From NCBI GenBank assembly GCA_009780585.1, contig WQZS01000006.1:60470-124469 (forward strand): DNA of 64,000 nt, read 5' to 3'. Below, piece by piece: positions 24,686 through 35,823 of the stretch; the first letter of the stretch is position 1, and each line of letters starts with the position of its first letter. The DNA is from Defluviitaleaceae bacterium (GTDB lineage: Bacteria > Bacillota > Clostridia > Lachnospirales > WQUN01). Under the pieces are notes generated by a model. That model was not told the origin of the DNA. It did not search any database and saw only the letters and a list, made by a program, of their open reading frames with translations. Made by a program: the position numbers and the translations under genes.

Positions 24686-27589
24686 ATGAAGGTTAAAACG
24701 ATCATACAGGTCTTGGTTGTGGGATTGCTTACGGCGGCGGGGGCGTTTTTCCTGCTGTACCAAAGTCCCGTGGATATAACGCCGCCTACACAAGCCGAAG
24801 TGGATGCCGCCATGCGGTTGCTGCGCGATTCCCTGCCCAACCCGCGCTTCGGTTACATGGATTTTTTAGATGAACACGCGGGTTTGAGGGGCGTAACGCC
24901 TTCGTTCAACCAATCGGTAAGTGAAGACCGGATATTGGATGGCGGCGAAACGGTAACTTTCACCTTCGATGTGCCGCACGAGGGCTTGTATTATCTTGTG
25001 CTTACCTATTCGCTGCCGCAGACGTTTAACGATATCATCGTTGAAGTGACCGTCAACGGTGAGCGTCCGTTTGAGGAGGCTTCCTCCGTCGTGCTGCCCG
25101 TCTTTTGGCGGGACGAAACTAAGGATTTCCCGCTTAACCGCTTCGGAGACGAAACCGTGCCGCCCCAAGTCCAAAAATACGGGCGCCATTCGGTGGAGCT
25201 GTTCGACAAGGCCTATATCAGCGACCAACCCCTGCTCTTCCGTTTGCAAGCGGGGGAGAACACGATCGGCATACATAACGCGACCTCCCGTATGGTATGG
25301 GTCCACGAACTCACCGTCCGTTCCGAGCGCGTATTACCCGCGTACCGTCCCCCATCCTCGCCGGCCCATACGGGCTTGATTACCCTTAACGCCATAGACA
25401 ATACGCACAAGAATTCGCCCTTCGTGCAATTGGCGGGTACGCGCAACGCTGCGCTGTATCCCTTCCACCCCGTGGACCGACGCATAAATAACCTTAATAT
25501 ATCGAACGCGGGCAGCGAGGTGTTCTTTACGCTGGACGTTCCGCAGGATGGGTATTACGCGTTTACACTCCACGCCGTTACGCAGCACGACGACATGCCG
25601 ACCTTTATTACCGTCCGCGTAAACGGGGAAATCCCCTTCGCCGAAGCCGCGTCGTTTCCGCTTATGCCTTACAGGGACCAACGCTGGCGCAACCATACGC
25701 TGACCGACGGCGGCGGCGAACCCTTATATTTCTATTTGACGGCGGGTACGAACGAAATCTCCGTACGTACGGAGCTCGCCCCTTACGCCGAGCAGTTCCG
25801 CCAAATGCGCTTACTGATCGACCACATCAACCATTTCAGCCTGGAGATACGGCGCGTAACGGGCCGCGAAATCGACCGCAACCGTACGTGGCGCTTTACG
25901 CGGTACATCCCCGAAACCGAGGATTACCTGCTGGCGTACCATACGATTTTCCGTGACATGGTCGGCCGTCTTTCAACGCACAGCCCGCGCGGTAATAATT
26001 CGGGCGTGGCGAACCATATGATCGGCGCCGTTGCGTTGTTGGATACGCTTTTGGAACGCCCCGACGAATTGCCCTTGCGCCTTTCCGCGCTTAACGGGAC
26101 GGGCGTGGAGGTGGAAGCCTCGATCCTGCACTTGGCGGGTATGGCGATGGATAACCTCGTGGACGTGGGTGCCTCGGTCAACCATATCTACGTAGGCCGC
26201 GCGTTTGATCTGCCGCGCGAACGCGCCCCCATGCGGGAAACGCTTTGGGCGGGCGTACAGCATCTTTTGGCTACGTACACCTCCGACAAGTTCCTCGTAC
26301 GCAACCGCGACGACGCGTTAAATGTATGGCTCAACTATTCCTACCTGCATGTGGATATCTTGCAACGGATGGTGGACACGCGCTTTACGCCCGCCACAGG
26401 CATTGAGGTAAACCTAAGCGTGATGCCGGATGTGTACCGATTAATCATGGCGCGCGCCGCGGGGACCAACCCCGACGTGGCGTTGGGCGTACCCGCGCAT
26501 ATGCCCTTTGAAATGGGCGCGCGCGGCGCGTTGCACGATTTGACGATGTTCGATGATTTTTGGCGGTTTATGGGTAACCTGGTGCCGGGCGCGATGGTGC
26601 CGTATATCTTTAACGATTCGGTCTTTGCCATCCCCGAGACGATCACTTTCGCCGCTACGGTGTACCGCACGGATATCCTACATTCGTTGGGTATACCCGT
26701 GCCGGATACGTGGATGGACGTAGCCGCTATGCAAGCGGAATTGCAACGCTTTGATATGAGCTTTTACAAGCCCGTGGCTTCGGGCATCGGATATAAATGG
26801 TTCTTCCAAACGTCGCCGCTTATTTATCAGCACGGGGGCTTGCTGTTTAACCCCGACGGGCTTTCGACGGCGATAAACGAACCCGACGCGGTGCGGGCGA
26901 TTACGTTCCTGGGCGATTTGTTTTCGACCTTCGCGTTGGACGCGCAGGTGCCCGCGCTGTTCAACGCTTTCCGGTTCGGTCAAAACCCCGTCGCGATCCT
27001 GGACCCCGCTACCTATATGCTCCTGATAAACGCCGCGCCGGAGCTGTTGGGCCAATGGAACATCGCCCCGTTCCCCGGCACGTTGCAAGATGACGGAAGC
27101 ATCGCGCGGTGGTTCATCGCCAACGGTAACGGGTCGATGATCTTTAACAATACCGAAAGGGCCGACGAAGCGTGGGAGTTCATTAAATGGTATTTATCGG
27201 CGGAGATCCAGCGCGACCTCGCCTTTTCGCTGTTCGCCAACCATAATATCCTGTGGCTTTCGGCCAACCTGGAAGCGTTGGCGGAGGTTCCCATCGAATC
27301 CCATCACCGCGAGGTGCTGCTGGAATCCATGAAGTGGCTGCGCGACGTACCGCGGAGCCCGGGGCAATATATCCTGGAGCGGATGCTCTCCGATATATGG
27401 AACACCATGGTAATGGACGGCACGCCCGCGCAAGCGGCCATCGATTTGCGTGTGATTGAAATCAATCGGGAGTTTACACGTAAGATGACGGAGTTCGGCT
27501 TCCTGGACGCGAACGGTAATCAGATTCGGCCCTATGTCGTGCGGGAATTGGACTGGGTTATCGCGCAAATTGAGGGGGCGCGGCCATGA
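24686..27589 (+). CDS. Large solute-binding protein with two N-terminal beta-sandwich modules
   Basis: 967 residues from ATG 24686, eight bases after a GAGGG SD. After a signal/anchor helix (about 4-24) come two related modules of roughly 170 residues. Each has a core strand pair ([16 protein letters not shown] and [15 protein letters not shown]) and a later VNGE.PF.EAAS/EASS phrase, like carbohydrate-binding jelly-rolls. A helical linker follows, and the last about 420 residues are a family 1 solute-binding domain ([51 protein letters not shown]). It probably holds long glucan chains at the surface and passes them to the permeases. It overlaps the next gene as ATGA. Confidence 0.85.
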   Translation: MKVKTIIQVLVVGLLTAAGAFFLLYQSPVDITPPTQAEVDAAMRLLRDSLPNPRFGYMDFLDEHAGLRGVTPSFNQSVSEDRILDGGETVTFTFDVPHEGLYYLVLTYSLPQTFNDIIVEVTVNGERPFEEASSVVLPVFWRDETKDFPLNRFGDETVPPQVQKYGRHSVELFDKAYISDQPLLFRLQAGENTIGIHNATSRMVWVHELTVRSERVLPAYRPPSSPAHTGLITLNAIDNTHKNSPFVQLAGTRNAALYPFHPVDRRINNLNISNAGSEVFFTLDVPQDGYYAFTLHAVTQHDDMPTFITVRVNGEIPFAEAASFPLMPYRDQRWRNHTLTDGGGEPLYFYLTAGTNEISVRTELAPYAEQFRQMRLLIDHINHFSLEIRRVTGREIDRNRTWRFTRYIPETEDYLLAYHTIFRDMVGRLSTHSPRGNNSGVANHMIGAVALLDTLLERPDELPLRLSALNGTGVEVEASILHLAGMAMDNLVDVGASVNHIYVGRAFDLPRERAPMRETLWAGVQHLLATYTSDKFLVRNRDDALNVWLNYSYLHVDILQRMVDTRFTPATGIEVNLSVMPDVYRLIMARAAGTNPDVALGVPAHMPFEMGARGALHDLTMFDDFWRFMGNLVPGAMVPYIFNDSVFAIPETITFAATVYRTDILHSLGIPVPDTWMDVAAMQAELQRFDMSFYKPVASGIGYKWFFQTSPLIYQHGGLLFNPDGLSTAINEPDAVRAITFLGDLFSTFALDAQVPALFNAFRFGQNPVAILDPATYMLLINAAPELLGQWNIAPFPGTLQDDGSIARWFIANGNGSMIFNNTERADEAWEFIKWYLSAEIQRDLAFSLFANHNILWLSANLEALAEVPIESHHREVLLESMKWLRDVPRSPGQYILERMLSDIWNTMVMDGTPAQAAIDLRVIEINREFTRKMTEFGFLDANGNQIRPYVVRELDWVIAQIEGARP

Positions 27590-28527
27590 TGGAGAAAAGA
27601 CCGCGTATAAGGACACAAAAGACGTGGGGTGACCGCGTCCGTACCATGGGCGACGGGATGCACGCGCTATTCCTGCTGATGCCTTACGGAATCTTGTTTT
27701 CGATGTTTATCGCCATCCCCACGGCGATCGCGATCTTTTTGAGCTTTACCTATTTCGATTTGGTGCAGACACCTACCTTCGCGGGGTTAAACAACTATAT
27801 CGCGCTGTTGACGCAGGACGGGATATTCTTTAGGAACGTACTGCCCAATACCTTGCAATTCGCGATTATCGTAGGGCCGGGCGGGTATGTGATTTCGTTC
27901 ATCATGGCGTGGATACTCGCGCAGATACAAAAGGCGCCGCGTACGATTTTCGCTTTATGCTTGTTTATGCCTTCATTAGCGCCCGGCGTGTTTGTGGGTA
28001 CGTTGTGGGTGACGATCTTTTCGGGCAACCAGTACGGCTTCGTCAACGCGATGCTGTTGAATTGGGATTTGATCGACCAGCCCATCCAGTTCCTGCAATC
28101 CGCCGACCATATCATGTGGGTTATGTTGCTGGTGTCGTTGTGGAGCGCGATGGGCTTAGGCTTCCTGGCGATGCTGGCGGGGATATTGAATATCAATGAA
28201 GAATTGTACGAAGCCGCCTACATCGACGGCATACGCAACCGTTTCCAGGAGATTATTTACATTACGATACCGTCGGTTAAGCCGCAGATGCTCTTCGGCG
28301 CGGTCATGGCCATCGTGGGCGCGTTTAACGCGGGTGGTATCGGGGTCGCGCTTTCCGGCGCCAACCCCACGCCCCAATACGCGGGGCAATTGATCACCAA
28401 CCACATCGACGATTTCGCGTTTATCCGTTACGAAATGGGGTACGCCGCCGCCGTTTCGGTCGTGCTTTTGTGTATGGTGTGGGTGTTTTCGAAGCTGGCG
28501 TACAAATTCTTTGGGGAGCGTGATTGA
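27586..28527 (+). CDS. ABC sugar permease, MalF/UgpA type
   Basis: Inner-membrane subunit of a carbohydrate importer, about 313 residues with six predicted helices. The cytoplasmic EAA loop is seen as [26 protein letters not shown], which contacts the ATPase. It starts inside the binding-protein stop codon and ends against the next permease, so the three are translated together. No ATPase gene is in the cluster; in many clostridia one MsmK/UgpC-like ATPase serves several importers. Pairing with the preceding large binding protein is likely. Confidence 0.92.
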   Translation: MMEKRPRIRTQKTWGDRVRTMGDGMHALFLLMPYGILFSMFIAIPTAIAIFLSFTYFDLVQTPTFAGLNNYIALLTQDGIFFRNVLPNTLQFAIIVGPGGYVISFIMAWILAQIQKAPRTIFALCLFMPSLAPGVFVGTLWVTIFSGNQYGFVNAMLLNWDLIDQPIQFLQSADHIMWVMLLVSLWSAMGLGFLAMLAGILNINEELYEAAYIDGIRNRFQEIIYITIPSVKPQMLFGAVMAIVGAFNAGGIGVALSGANPTPQYAGQLITNHIDDFAFIRYEMGYAAAVSVVLLCMVWVFSKLAYKFFGERD

Positions 28528-28529
28528 TT

Positions 28530-29405
28530 ATGATGAATTCGGGCTTCCAAGGGACGAAGATCAACCCCTCGCGCTTCCATCGGTCGCAGTTGAAGTTTTA
28601 TTTGATTTTGATCCCGATTTCGCTGTTTATGGTATTGCCTGTGGTATTTATCATCAGCCAGGCGTTTAAACCCATCGACGAACTGTTCCGCTTCCCGCCG
28701 ACGTTTATCGTGGAGCGTCCGACCCTGGCCAACTTTAGGCATATCATGCGGGTGGCGTCCGGCACGGGCGTACCCATGAGCCGATTTTTGGTGAATACGA
28801 TCATCGTCACGGCGGTTACGTGCTTCCTTACGATTATGATCACCGCCATGACCGCGTACGGGTTAAGCAAAAAGAAATTTAAAATCAAGAACGCTTTATT
28901 GAAGTTGAACCAAGCCGCGCTCATGTTCGTACCCGCCGCGGTTAGCATACCACGGTATTTGGTGATCGTAGGTTCGGGGCTTAACAATAATTTCCTTGCG
29001 CATATCATCCCGTTTTTGGCGATGCCGGTGGGGCTGTTCCTGGTCAAGCAATTCGTGGACCAAGTGCCCGACGAGCTGATCGAAGCCGCGCGGATGGACG
29101 GCGCGGGGGAAATCAAGGTCATGTGGCGCATTGTGTTCCCGTTGATCAAGCCCGCGTTGGCGACGGTGACGATCCTTACCTTCCAAGCGGTATGGGGCGC
29201 GATGGAATCCTCCACGATGTTTATCGAGGACGATACGCTGCGTACGTTCGCATTTTACTTAGGTAATCTCGCCATCGGGGGCAACCCGATTATGGCGGGC
29301 GTAGGCGCGGCCGCGGGGCTAATTATGTTTGTGCCGAACCTGATCATCTTTATCGCCATGCAGTCGCGGGTAATGAGTACGATGAGCCATTCGGGGATTA
29401 AATGA
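28530..29405 (+). CDS. ABC sugar permease, MalG/UgpE type
   Basis: Second membrane subunit of the first importer, about 291 residues. Six helices and an EAA loop IEAARMDGAGEIKVMWRIVFPLIKPA are visible. Start is ambiguous: TTG 28524 overlaps the previous stop and is five bases from a GGGGAG SD, while ATG 28530 is eleven bases from it; ATG is used here. It forms a heterodimer with the product of the gene before it. Confidence 0.9.
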   Translation: MMNSGFQGTKINPSRFHRSQLKFYLILIPISLFMVLPVVFIISQAFKPIDELFRFPPTFIVERPTLANFRHIMRVASGTGVPMSRFLVNTIIVTAVTCFLTIMITAMTAYGLSKKKFKIKNALLKLNQAALMFVPAAVSIPRYLVIVGSGLNNNFLAHIIPFLAMPVGLFLVKQFVDQVPDELIEAARMDGAGEIKVMWRIVFPLIKPALATVTILTFQAVWGAMESSTMFIEDDTLRTFAFYLGNLAIGGNPIMAGVGAAAGLIMFVPNLIIFIAMQSRVMSTMSHSGIK

Positions 29406-29431
29406 GTTCGGAATAAAAAGCGGGTGAGGAA

Positions 29432-31507
29432 ATGGAAAGAAATGGTTTGATGATAATGGTAAAGGCGATTTTGGCCTTTATTTTAGCGGCTTTGTTTGCG
29501 TTCGGCTCACCCATGACCTTGCTTGCCGTCGGGCCGAACACGACCATGACGTTCGCTTTCAACCGACGCGGGTGGGTGGTGCGTACGCAGGACGCCTATT
29601 TGCCCTACAGGAATATTACGACCTTGGGGTTAAACCAGCCTACGGGCATGGTTTTCGGCAACCATGATTTGCTTTACATAGCCGATACGGGTAACCGCCG
29701 TATTATCGTTTTTGATACGCAGACGGAGGAAGTACATAATATTTTCGAATTCGAAGGCTTCCAATCGCCGCGCGGGGTATTCGTGACGGCGGAGGACTGG
29801 CTGTATGTCGCCGACGCGCGGGCGAACGCGGTGTTTATCCTGTGTGCGCTTACGGGTGAGCATATCCGTTCCCATTACACACCGACGTCGATGGCCTTCA
29901 CGGACACGCTCTTTTCGCCCAATCGGATCGCGGTTGACTTGCGCGGCAATATGTTCATCGTGGGCGAAGGGGTATATGACGGCGTTATCCAACTGTCAAA
30001 CGGCGGCGAGTTCCTCGGCTTCTTCGCCGCTAACCGCACCACACGCACATTTATTCAAATGCTGCAGGACATCTTCTTTACCGAACGCCAGCGCAACGCG
30101 CGGATTGACCGCTTGCCGGGTACGTTCTCCAATGTGACGGTGGATAACCGCGGTGTTATTTATTCGGTTTCGATACTGCCCATGGGTAACTTTACGGGTG
30201 ACGGGCTCAAGCGGCACGATATGGCCGGGCGCGATACCTTCGACGACATGATCATTTGGGGACTCCAGCATGTTGACCTTTGCGTGGACGCGGGCGGGTT
30301 TATCTATACGGTATCCCCCGACGGATGGATATACGTATTCACCAACCGCGGGGAGATGATCTTCTACTTCGGCGCGGGGCATTTGCTGGACACGGATATC
30401 GCGGGGCTGTTCCGCAGCGTTACGGCGCTTGCGGTGTCGTCCGCCGGGGATATTTGGGTACTGGATGACCAAAGTAATTTTTTACAGAGCTTTAGGCCCA
30501 CGGAATACACGCGCTCGGTGTTTGAAGCGATCACGCTGTTTAACGCGGGGCTGTACGAGGAATCGGCCGTCGTATGGGAGGATGTGCTGCGCCACAACCA
30601 AATGAGCGTACTCGCCCATACGGGTATGGGACGCGCGCAGCTTCACCAAGGCAACCATACGCAAGCCATGGCATCGTTTTATTTGGGCGGGCATCGGGAC
30701 TATTACAGCACGGCTTATTGGGAGGTACGCAACCAATGGCTGATGGATAACCTAACGGTTGTATTGCTGACCGTTGCGGGGCTGTTCCTTTTGCTTTCCG
30801 TAATGCGCCACCTTGACAGGAAGCGCGTGGTGGCGGGCGCTTGGGGCGGCGCGAAAGCGAAGGTCATGAACGCGCCCTTCCTTAAGCCTGTGTTTTTCGC
30901 GTTTAGCGTCGCGCGGCACCCCATCGACAGCTATTATTATATGAAGTTGAAGGAAAAGGGATCGTTGGGCGGCGCGGTCTTCCATTTCGTCCTGTTTTTT
31001 GCCGCGTATATGGTCTTCCAAACCTCGCGGGGCTTTTTGGTGCAGATGACGGAAGTCGTGGATATGGACTTTATGGTCGTTATCGGCGGGTTCTTCGGGT
31101 TGTTTATCCTGTTTATCCTCAGCAATTATTTGGTGACTTCTATTTATGACGGCGAAGGCAGCGTCGCGGATATATTCAAGCTGGTCAGCTACGGGGTGTT
31201 CCCGCTGACGATTACGCTTTTTGGCGTAACGGCACTTTCCCATGTGATCACGCACAACGAGTTGTTTTTACTTAACTTTACGTTATTTTTCGGATTCGCC
31301 TACACGGTATCGGTGTTGTGGCTGGGCTTCCAGGAAATACATAATTACGGCTTTAAGCAAACGTTTTTGAGCCTTTTTGTCACCGCGTGTTTTATGGTGA
31401 TCGCCATCGTCGTATTATTTAACCTTTCGATATTGCTTAACGAAGTAAGGGGATTTATCGAATCCATTGCCCGGGAGGTGTACGCGCATGTTACGGGGAT
31501 GTATTGA
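29432..31507 (+). CDS. NHL beta-propeller / TPR / Yip1-type membrane protein
   Basis: 691 residues. A signal or anchor helix (about 8-30) is followed by an NHL-type propeller (about 40-355; repeats such as NQPTGMVFGNHDLLYIADTGNRRIIVFD and SPRGVFVTAEDWLYVADARANAVF). Next is a short TPR-like stretch (FNAGLYEESAVVWEDVLRHNQ), a helix near 440-460, and a five-helix Yip1-like membrane domain (about 490-680). The propeller likely faces outward and binds glycan or protein, anchored by the membrane domain. It sits between two permease pairs and overlaps the DUF5696 gene by 20 bases. Function is unknown; placement ties it to glucan uptake. Confidence 0.78.
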   Translation: MERNGLMIMVKAILAFILAALFAFGSPMTLLAVGPNTTMTFAFNRRGWVVRTQDAYLPYRNITTLGLNQPTGMVFGNHDLLYIADTGNRRIIVFDTQTEEVHNIFEFEGFQSPRGVFVTAEDWLYVADARANAVFILCALTGEHIRSHYTPTSMAFTDTLFSPNRIAVDLRGNMFIVGEGVYDGVIQLSNGGEFLGFFAANRTTRTFIQMLQDIFFTERQRNARIDRLPGTFSNVTVDNRGVIYSVSILPMGNFTGDGLKRHDMAGRDTFDDMIIWGLQHVDLCVDAGGFIYTVSPDGWIYVFTNRGEMIFYFGAGHLLDTDIAGLFRSVTALAVSSAGDIWVLDDQSNFLQSFRPTEYTRSVFEAITLFNAGLYEESAVVWEDVLRHNQMSVLAHTGMGRAQLHQGNHTQAMASFYLGGHRDYYSTAYWEVRNQWLMDNLTVVLLTVAGLFLLLSVMRHLDRKRVVAGAWGGAKAKVMNAPFLKPVFFAFSVARHPIDSYYYMKLKEKGSLGGAVFHFVLFFAAYMVFQTSRGFLVQMTEVVDMDFMVVIGGFFGLFILFILSNYLVTSIYDGEGSVADIFKLVSYGVFPLTITLFGVTALSHVITHNELFLLNFTLFFGFAYTVSVLWLGFQEIHNYGFKQTFLSLFVTACFMVIAIVVLFNLSILLNEVRGFIESIAREVYAHVTGMY

Positions 31508-33896
31508 TAAAATTCGGGGTTCGGAATCCGAAATTCGGAATCCGGGGCGGATAAGGACGAAACTTGGCGTTATTATCGCCGTGGTTGCCGTTCTTTTGAT
31601 GGTACCCGCGGTTGTGCTTGCCAATTTTATCCCCACCAACCGCGATACCCGTATGCCCCCCGCGGTGGCGGTGTTTGAAGATATTCCCATGGATGAATAC
31701 GCCTTTTTGGGGCAGTTTGGGGATTTGCGGTATTATTACCGCGCGGACAGGGACGTTATTATGGTACGCTGCGCGTTGGGCCGTTTCGTTTGGCGTACGG
31801 GGTTAGACGTACCCTTTAACCGCGATATCGAGGATGCCGTTTTTTGGGCGCAAACGGAAGAAGAACTGCGCCTGGCGGCCATGCCAATACAGCAAAGGCT
31901 CAACGCCACTTGGACGGCGATGGCCAACAGCTTGTTGACGATCCAATACTTTGAGTTGACATATACAACCACCATGGCTTCGAGCGCGGCGCATGACAAC
32001 AGCGGCCGATCGACCTTGATGCAGCTTGCGCCGCACCATTTCCGCTTGGACGTACAATTCGCCGCGCCCGCGCCGGATATCTTCATCCCCTTGCATATCT
32101 TCTTAAGCGACACGGGCATCACCTACGAAATCTACGCGCACGAAATCACGGGCACGGGCGTGGACCGCATGAACGCCATCTTGATCACGCCTTTCCTCGG
32201 CGCGAGCGGGGGGATGCGCCGCCACTTTGACTTTGAAGCGAATACCTTCGGCGAACCCGAACCGGATTACATGGTACCTGGCTATGCCTTCGTACCCGAC
32301 GGCAGCGGCGCGCTGATGCGCTTCCAGGAGAATACCGTACAGCTTAGCCTGTATACGGGGCATGTGTTCGGTGAAAATCCGGCGGACGCCATGTTCTTCT
32401 CCAACGACGAAGTGGGAGCCGTCGAACGCCCGCATCCGCTGATGCCCGTCTTCGGCGTAACGCAGGGGCACGACCAGCAAGCCTTCGTCGCGTGGGCGGA
32501 CAAGGGTGCCGAATACATGGAAATCGTCATGTACCCCGAGCGCAACATGACGCATTACAACTTCGTGTACCCGCGCTTCGTAAAGAACGCGCGGATCTTC
32601 CAGGTATATAACCGCAGCGGGGACGGGTTCTTCCGATTGTTCCCCGATCGGCGTGAATACGATATCTCCATTTCCTACAAATTCCTGCACGGCGGGGACG
32701 CTAACCATGTGGGGATGGCGCGGGCGTACCGCGCGCACCTCATCGGCGAAGGCATCCTTACCCCCGCGAGCGTACAAAGCGGCACGATGCCCTTGCGGAT
32801 GGACTTTATCATGTCGGATGTACGCAGGAGCGTATTGGGTACGACCAACGTAATCACCACGACAATCGATCAAGCGGAGCATATTATACGGGACGTTATG
32901 ACAAGCGGCGTCGGCTCCCTTAACGGAGGCTTGCTGGGTTTCCAAAACGGCGGGGTAACCACGGGCCACCCCGGCAGGATCCGCTTTAACCGGAATATCG
33001 GAACGCGCCGCAATTTTAGGAATTTCTTCGACGAAATGAACGGCTTGGGCGCGGACATCAGTTTCGCGCAGGATTATCTGCACATTAACCGCTTGCAAAT
33101 GAACCTCCCGCGTAACCAAGCCTTCCACCGTAACCGCTGGGGCCTGCGCGCGTGGGACAGCTTCGAACCGTTCCTCCCCGTAAACGAAATCTCCCTCGCG
33201 CGGCCCGCAAGGAGCGTTGATTGGCTCGCGAGGCAAACCCGAACGGCCGTGAACACGGGCGCGGTTTCGCATACGGTCAATGGAATTACGAACAACCTCG
33301 TAAGCCATTGGGGAAGGCGGGACGCGACCGGCCTTACCGAGTCCATGGAAATGGTACGCAACGCGTTCGCAAGCTCCCCGGTACCCATCAACGCTCATTC
33401 GCCCAACCTTTACTTGTGGGAATATACGCACCGCTTCTTACAGGCGCCGGTGTTCAACACGCAGTTCATGATCTCCACGGATACGGTGCCGTTTTTGCAG
33501 CTTGTATTGCACAACACCATGGAAGTGTACGCGCCGTACGCCAACTTTTCATTTTATACCCAGGCGGATATCCTGCGGATGATCGACTACAACGTGTTCC
33601 CTTCCTTTGTGGTGACGTACCGCCCCGCGCACTACCTGGGCAATACCAATTCGCTTAACTTCTATTCGACGGAGTACGCCATCTACCGCGATATCATTTT
33701 GGACGTATACAACCAAATGTCGTCGATCCTTTCCCATACGATGGGCTTGGAATGGCTGGACCGCCGTGTGCTTGCCAACGGCGTAATATTAAACGTTTAT
33801 GAACGGGGCTCGGAAGTGGTTATCAACTACACACAGCAGCCGTTTGAACACAGGGGTATTTACGTACCGCCCCAAAGCGCGAGGTTGTTCCCATGA
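31488..33896 (+). CDS. DUF5696 domain protein, membrane anchored
   Basis: 802 residues from ATG 31488, nine bases after a GGGAGG SD. One transmembrane helix (about 25-46), then a large extracytoplasmic region. The central part (about 430-640) has an alternating pattern with GGLLGFQNGGVTTGHPGRIRFNRN, and the C-terminus reads VPFLQLVLHNTMEVYAPYANF...LANGVILNVYERGSEVVINY, which I associate with DUF5696. The pattern resembles TIM-barrel glycosidases, so a glycan-cleaving or glycan-binding role is plausible but inferred. It overlaps the preceding NHL/Yip1 gene and the following permease gene, so all are made together. The N-terminal coding region contains two copies of a short TTCGGAATCCG repeat. 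Confidence 0.78.
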   Translation: MLRGCIDKIRGSESEIRNPGRIRTKLGVIIAVVAVLLMVPAVVLANFIPTNRDTRMPPAVAVFEDIPMDEYAFLGQFGDLRYYYRADRDVIMVRCALGRFVWRTGLDVPFNRDIEDAVFWAQTEEELRLAAMPIQQRLNATWTAMANSLLTIQYFELTYTTTMASSAAHDNSGRSTLMQLAPHHFRLDVQFAAPAPDIFIPLHIFLSDTGITYEIYAHEITGTGVDRMNAILITPFLGASGGMRRHFDFEANTFGEPEPDYMVPGYAFVPDGSGALMRFQENTVQLSLYTGHVFGENPADAMFFSNDEVGAVERPHPLMPVFGVTQGHDQQAFVAWADKGAEYMEIVMYPERNMTHYNFVYPRFVKNARIFQVYNRSGDGFFRLFPDRREYDISISYKFLHGGDANHVGMARAYRAHLIGEGILTPASVQSGTMPLRMDFIMSDVRRSVLGTTNVITTTIDQAEHIIRDVMTSGVGSLNGGLLGFQNGGVTTGHPGRIRFNRNIGTRRNFRNFFDEMNGLGADISFAQDYLHINRLQMNLPRNQAFHRNRWGLRAWDSFEPFLPVNEISLARPARSVDWLARQTRTAVNTGAVSHTVNGITNNLVSHWGRRDATGLTESMEMVRNAFASSPVPINAHSPNLYLWEYTHRFLQAPVFNTQFMISTDTVPFLQLVLHNTMEVYAPYANFSFYTQADILRMIDYNVFPSFVVTYRPAHYLGNTNSLNFYSTEYAIYRDIILDVYNQMSSILSHTMGLEWLDRRVLANGVILNVYERGSEVVINYTQQPFEHRGIYVPPQSARLFP

Positions 33897-34801
33897 AAAA
33901 GAAACGAGGCTACCAAACCAAAAGGCACGCACTTGTGGGCTATGCGTTTATGGCTCCGTGGATCGTCGGGTTTTTGCTGCTTACGGCGTGGCCGTTCTTT
34001 AATACGTTTTATTTGAGCTTCTTTAACGTACAGCGTACGGCGGCGGGGTGGGAGCAATCCTTCGCGGGGATCGGCAACTACAACACGGCGCTGCTCGGCA
34101 ACCCGTACTTCGTTTCCAACCTGATTGCCTTCGCCGTTATGCAAGCGGCCTACGCGCCCGCGATTATCGTTATTTCGTTCATGCTCGCGTTGTTATTGAA
34201 CCGCGAGATAAAAGGCCGCGGGGTTTTCCGCGCGCTCTTTTTCCTGCCCGTCATCGTAATGAGCGGGCCGGTCATGCATCAACTCATGACATCGGGCGGG
34301 CTCACGTCCGTCGGCATCGAAACGATGACCTTGTATTACATGGTGTTCCAATTCGCGCCGTGGCTGGCGAACGTGCTGGTGTTTTTGTTTGAGAATTATT
34401 CCGTGGTGCTGTGGTTTACGGGTATCCCCATTATCCTGTTCATCAGCGGCTTGCAAAAGATCGACACGGGCATACTCGAAGCCGCTCGCATCGATTCGGC
34501 CAGCAATTGGCAAATCCTTTGGAAAATTACCGTACCGATCTTAAAGCCCACGATATTGGTCGGTTTTATCCTTACCGTGGTACAGCTTGCCGGGTATACC
34601 CTCAACCCCGTACTCCCCATGATCCACGACGCCATAAACGAAACCCAAGCGGGCTTGGGCCTGGGCAGCGCGTACGCGTGGATATATTCGGCGGTGGTGC
34701 TGATATTGATTGGGTTCGTGTTCGTATTGTTAAAGGAACCGCGTGAAAGCAATGTACAGGTCAAATTGCGGCAACGGACATGGGCCGACAGGAGGAGGTG
34801 A
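33893..34801 (+). CDS. ABC sugar permease, MalF/LplB type (second pair)
   Basis: 302 residues with six predicted helices and EAA loop ILEAARIDSASNWQILWKITVPILKPT. The usual glycine after the aspartate is a serine here. It begins in the DUF5696 stop codon (ATGA). Together with the next gene it forms a second membrane channel in the same operon. Basic N-terminus KKKRGYQTKRHA fits the cytoplasmic side. Whether this pair shares the same binding proteins as the first pair is unknown. Confidence 0.92.
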   Translation: MKKKRGYQTKRHALVGYAFMAPWIVGFLLLTAWPFFNTFYLSFFNVQRTAAGWEQSFAGIGNYNTALLGNPYFVSNLIAFAVMQAAYAPAIIVISFMLALLLNREIKGRGVFRALFFLPVIVMSGPVMHQLMTSGGLTSVGIETMTLYYMVFQFAPWLANVLVFLFENYSVVLWFTGIPIILFISGLQKIDTGILEAARIDSASNWQILWKITVPILKPTILVGFILTVVQLAGYTLNPVLPMIHDAINETQAGLGLGSAYAWIYSAVVLILIGFVFVLLKEPRESNVQVKLRQRTWADRRR

Positions 34802-34805
34802 GGGG

Positions 34806-35810
34806 ATGGATGTGAATCGCTCGTCGTTCGTCGTTCGCCGTAAAGAACAATGGGAAAGTAGGGTTGGTCGGATGCGTCCGATGCTTAGCCGTTTGCGCCG
34901 CGTTAATTACGTGAACCTTGCGGTATATATCGTGTTGATTTTGATCAGCTACCAATTTATGTACCCCTTGCTGCGCATGGTTTCGTTCGCGCTCATGAGC
35001 CGCGACGACGTAATCAACCCCGTGGTCAACTGGGTGCCGTCCTCCCTTTCCTTCGGAAACTTCCAAACGGCGTGGGCGGTGCTTGACCCGCGCACCACGA
35101 TGTGGAACTCCATATGGTTCTCCGGCTTATTGGCGGTCAGTCAAACGCTGGTGTCCGCCACCACGGGCTACGCGCTGGCGCGGTTCGAATTCCCCTTTAA
35201 GAAGTTTTGGTTCTTTATGATCATTATTTCCTTTATCATACCCACGCCCGTTATCTTAATCCCCCGAACGCTGATGGCCTTTGCCGTGCAAGATACCTCG
35301 GGTATCCAAATGTTCGGCACCATTTGGCCGCAAACGGCGATGGCATTGGGCGGGCAGGGGGTCTTTTCGGCGATCTTGATCCTCATCTTCTATAATTTCA
35401 CCAAAATGATCCCCGCCGCGCTCGACGAAGCCGCCGCCATTGACGGCGCCTCCGCGATGCAAACCTTTTACCATGTCATCCTTAAACTAAGCGTGACGAC
35501 GCTTTTGGTCGTGTTCCTCTTTTCCTTCGTGTGGAATTGGAACGAAACGTTCGTCACCAGTACATTCCTGGGGCGGGGGCTTGATTTGATCCCCGGGCAG
35601 TTGGGGCGTTTCTCCAGCCTGTTTGACCGATTCGCGTCCATGGGCGGCTCGGGCGGCGCGCAGGAAGGCGGCATGGAGGCCCTGCGCCTGACCGAAGCCT
35701 ACCGCATGAGCGGCACGCTGATCGCGATCACGCCTTTATTGGTGCTGTACCTCGTCGTACAGCGGCAATTTATTAAAGGGATTGAAAATACGGGGTTGAC
35801 GGGGCTATAG
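34806..35810 (+). CDS. ABC sugar permease, MalG/LplC type (second pair)
   Basis: About 334 residues from ATG 34806, preceded by AGGAGGTGAGG. A 40-residue basic cytoplasmic lead-in precedes helix 1, then five more helices and the EAA loop LDEAAAIDGASAMQTFYHVILKLS. There is a glycine-rich insert (SMGGSGGAQEGGMEALR) between the last two helices. A longer frame from GTG 34743 overlaps the preceding gene and lacks an SD. This is the last transporter gene; the GH16 gene follows after 110 bases. Confidence 0.9.
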   Translation: MDVNRSSFVVRRKEQWESRVGRMRPMLSRLRRVNYVNLAVYIVLILISYQFMYPLLRMVSFALMSRDDVINPVVNWVPSSLSFGNFQTAWAVLDPRTTMWNSIWFSGLLAVSQTLVSATTGYALARFEFPFKKFWFFMIIISFIIPTPVILIPRTLMAFAVQDTSGIQMFGTIWPQTAMALGGQGVFSAILILIFYNFTKMIPAALDEAAAIDGASAMQTFYHVILKLSVTTLLVVFLFSFVWNWNETFVTSTFLGRGLDLIPGQLGRFSSLFDRFASMGGSGGAQEGGMEALRLTEAYRMSGTLIAITPLLVLYLVVQRQFIKGIENTGLTGL

Positions 35811-35823
35811 GAATTAGGCATTA

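Noticed and set aside
32103..33431. Long antisense reading frame (442 codons) over the DUF5696 gene
   Set aside because: Fully covered by a gene with clear family motifs and good SD; the frame has no recognisable motif, and such frames are common opposite GC-rich genes.
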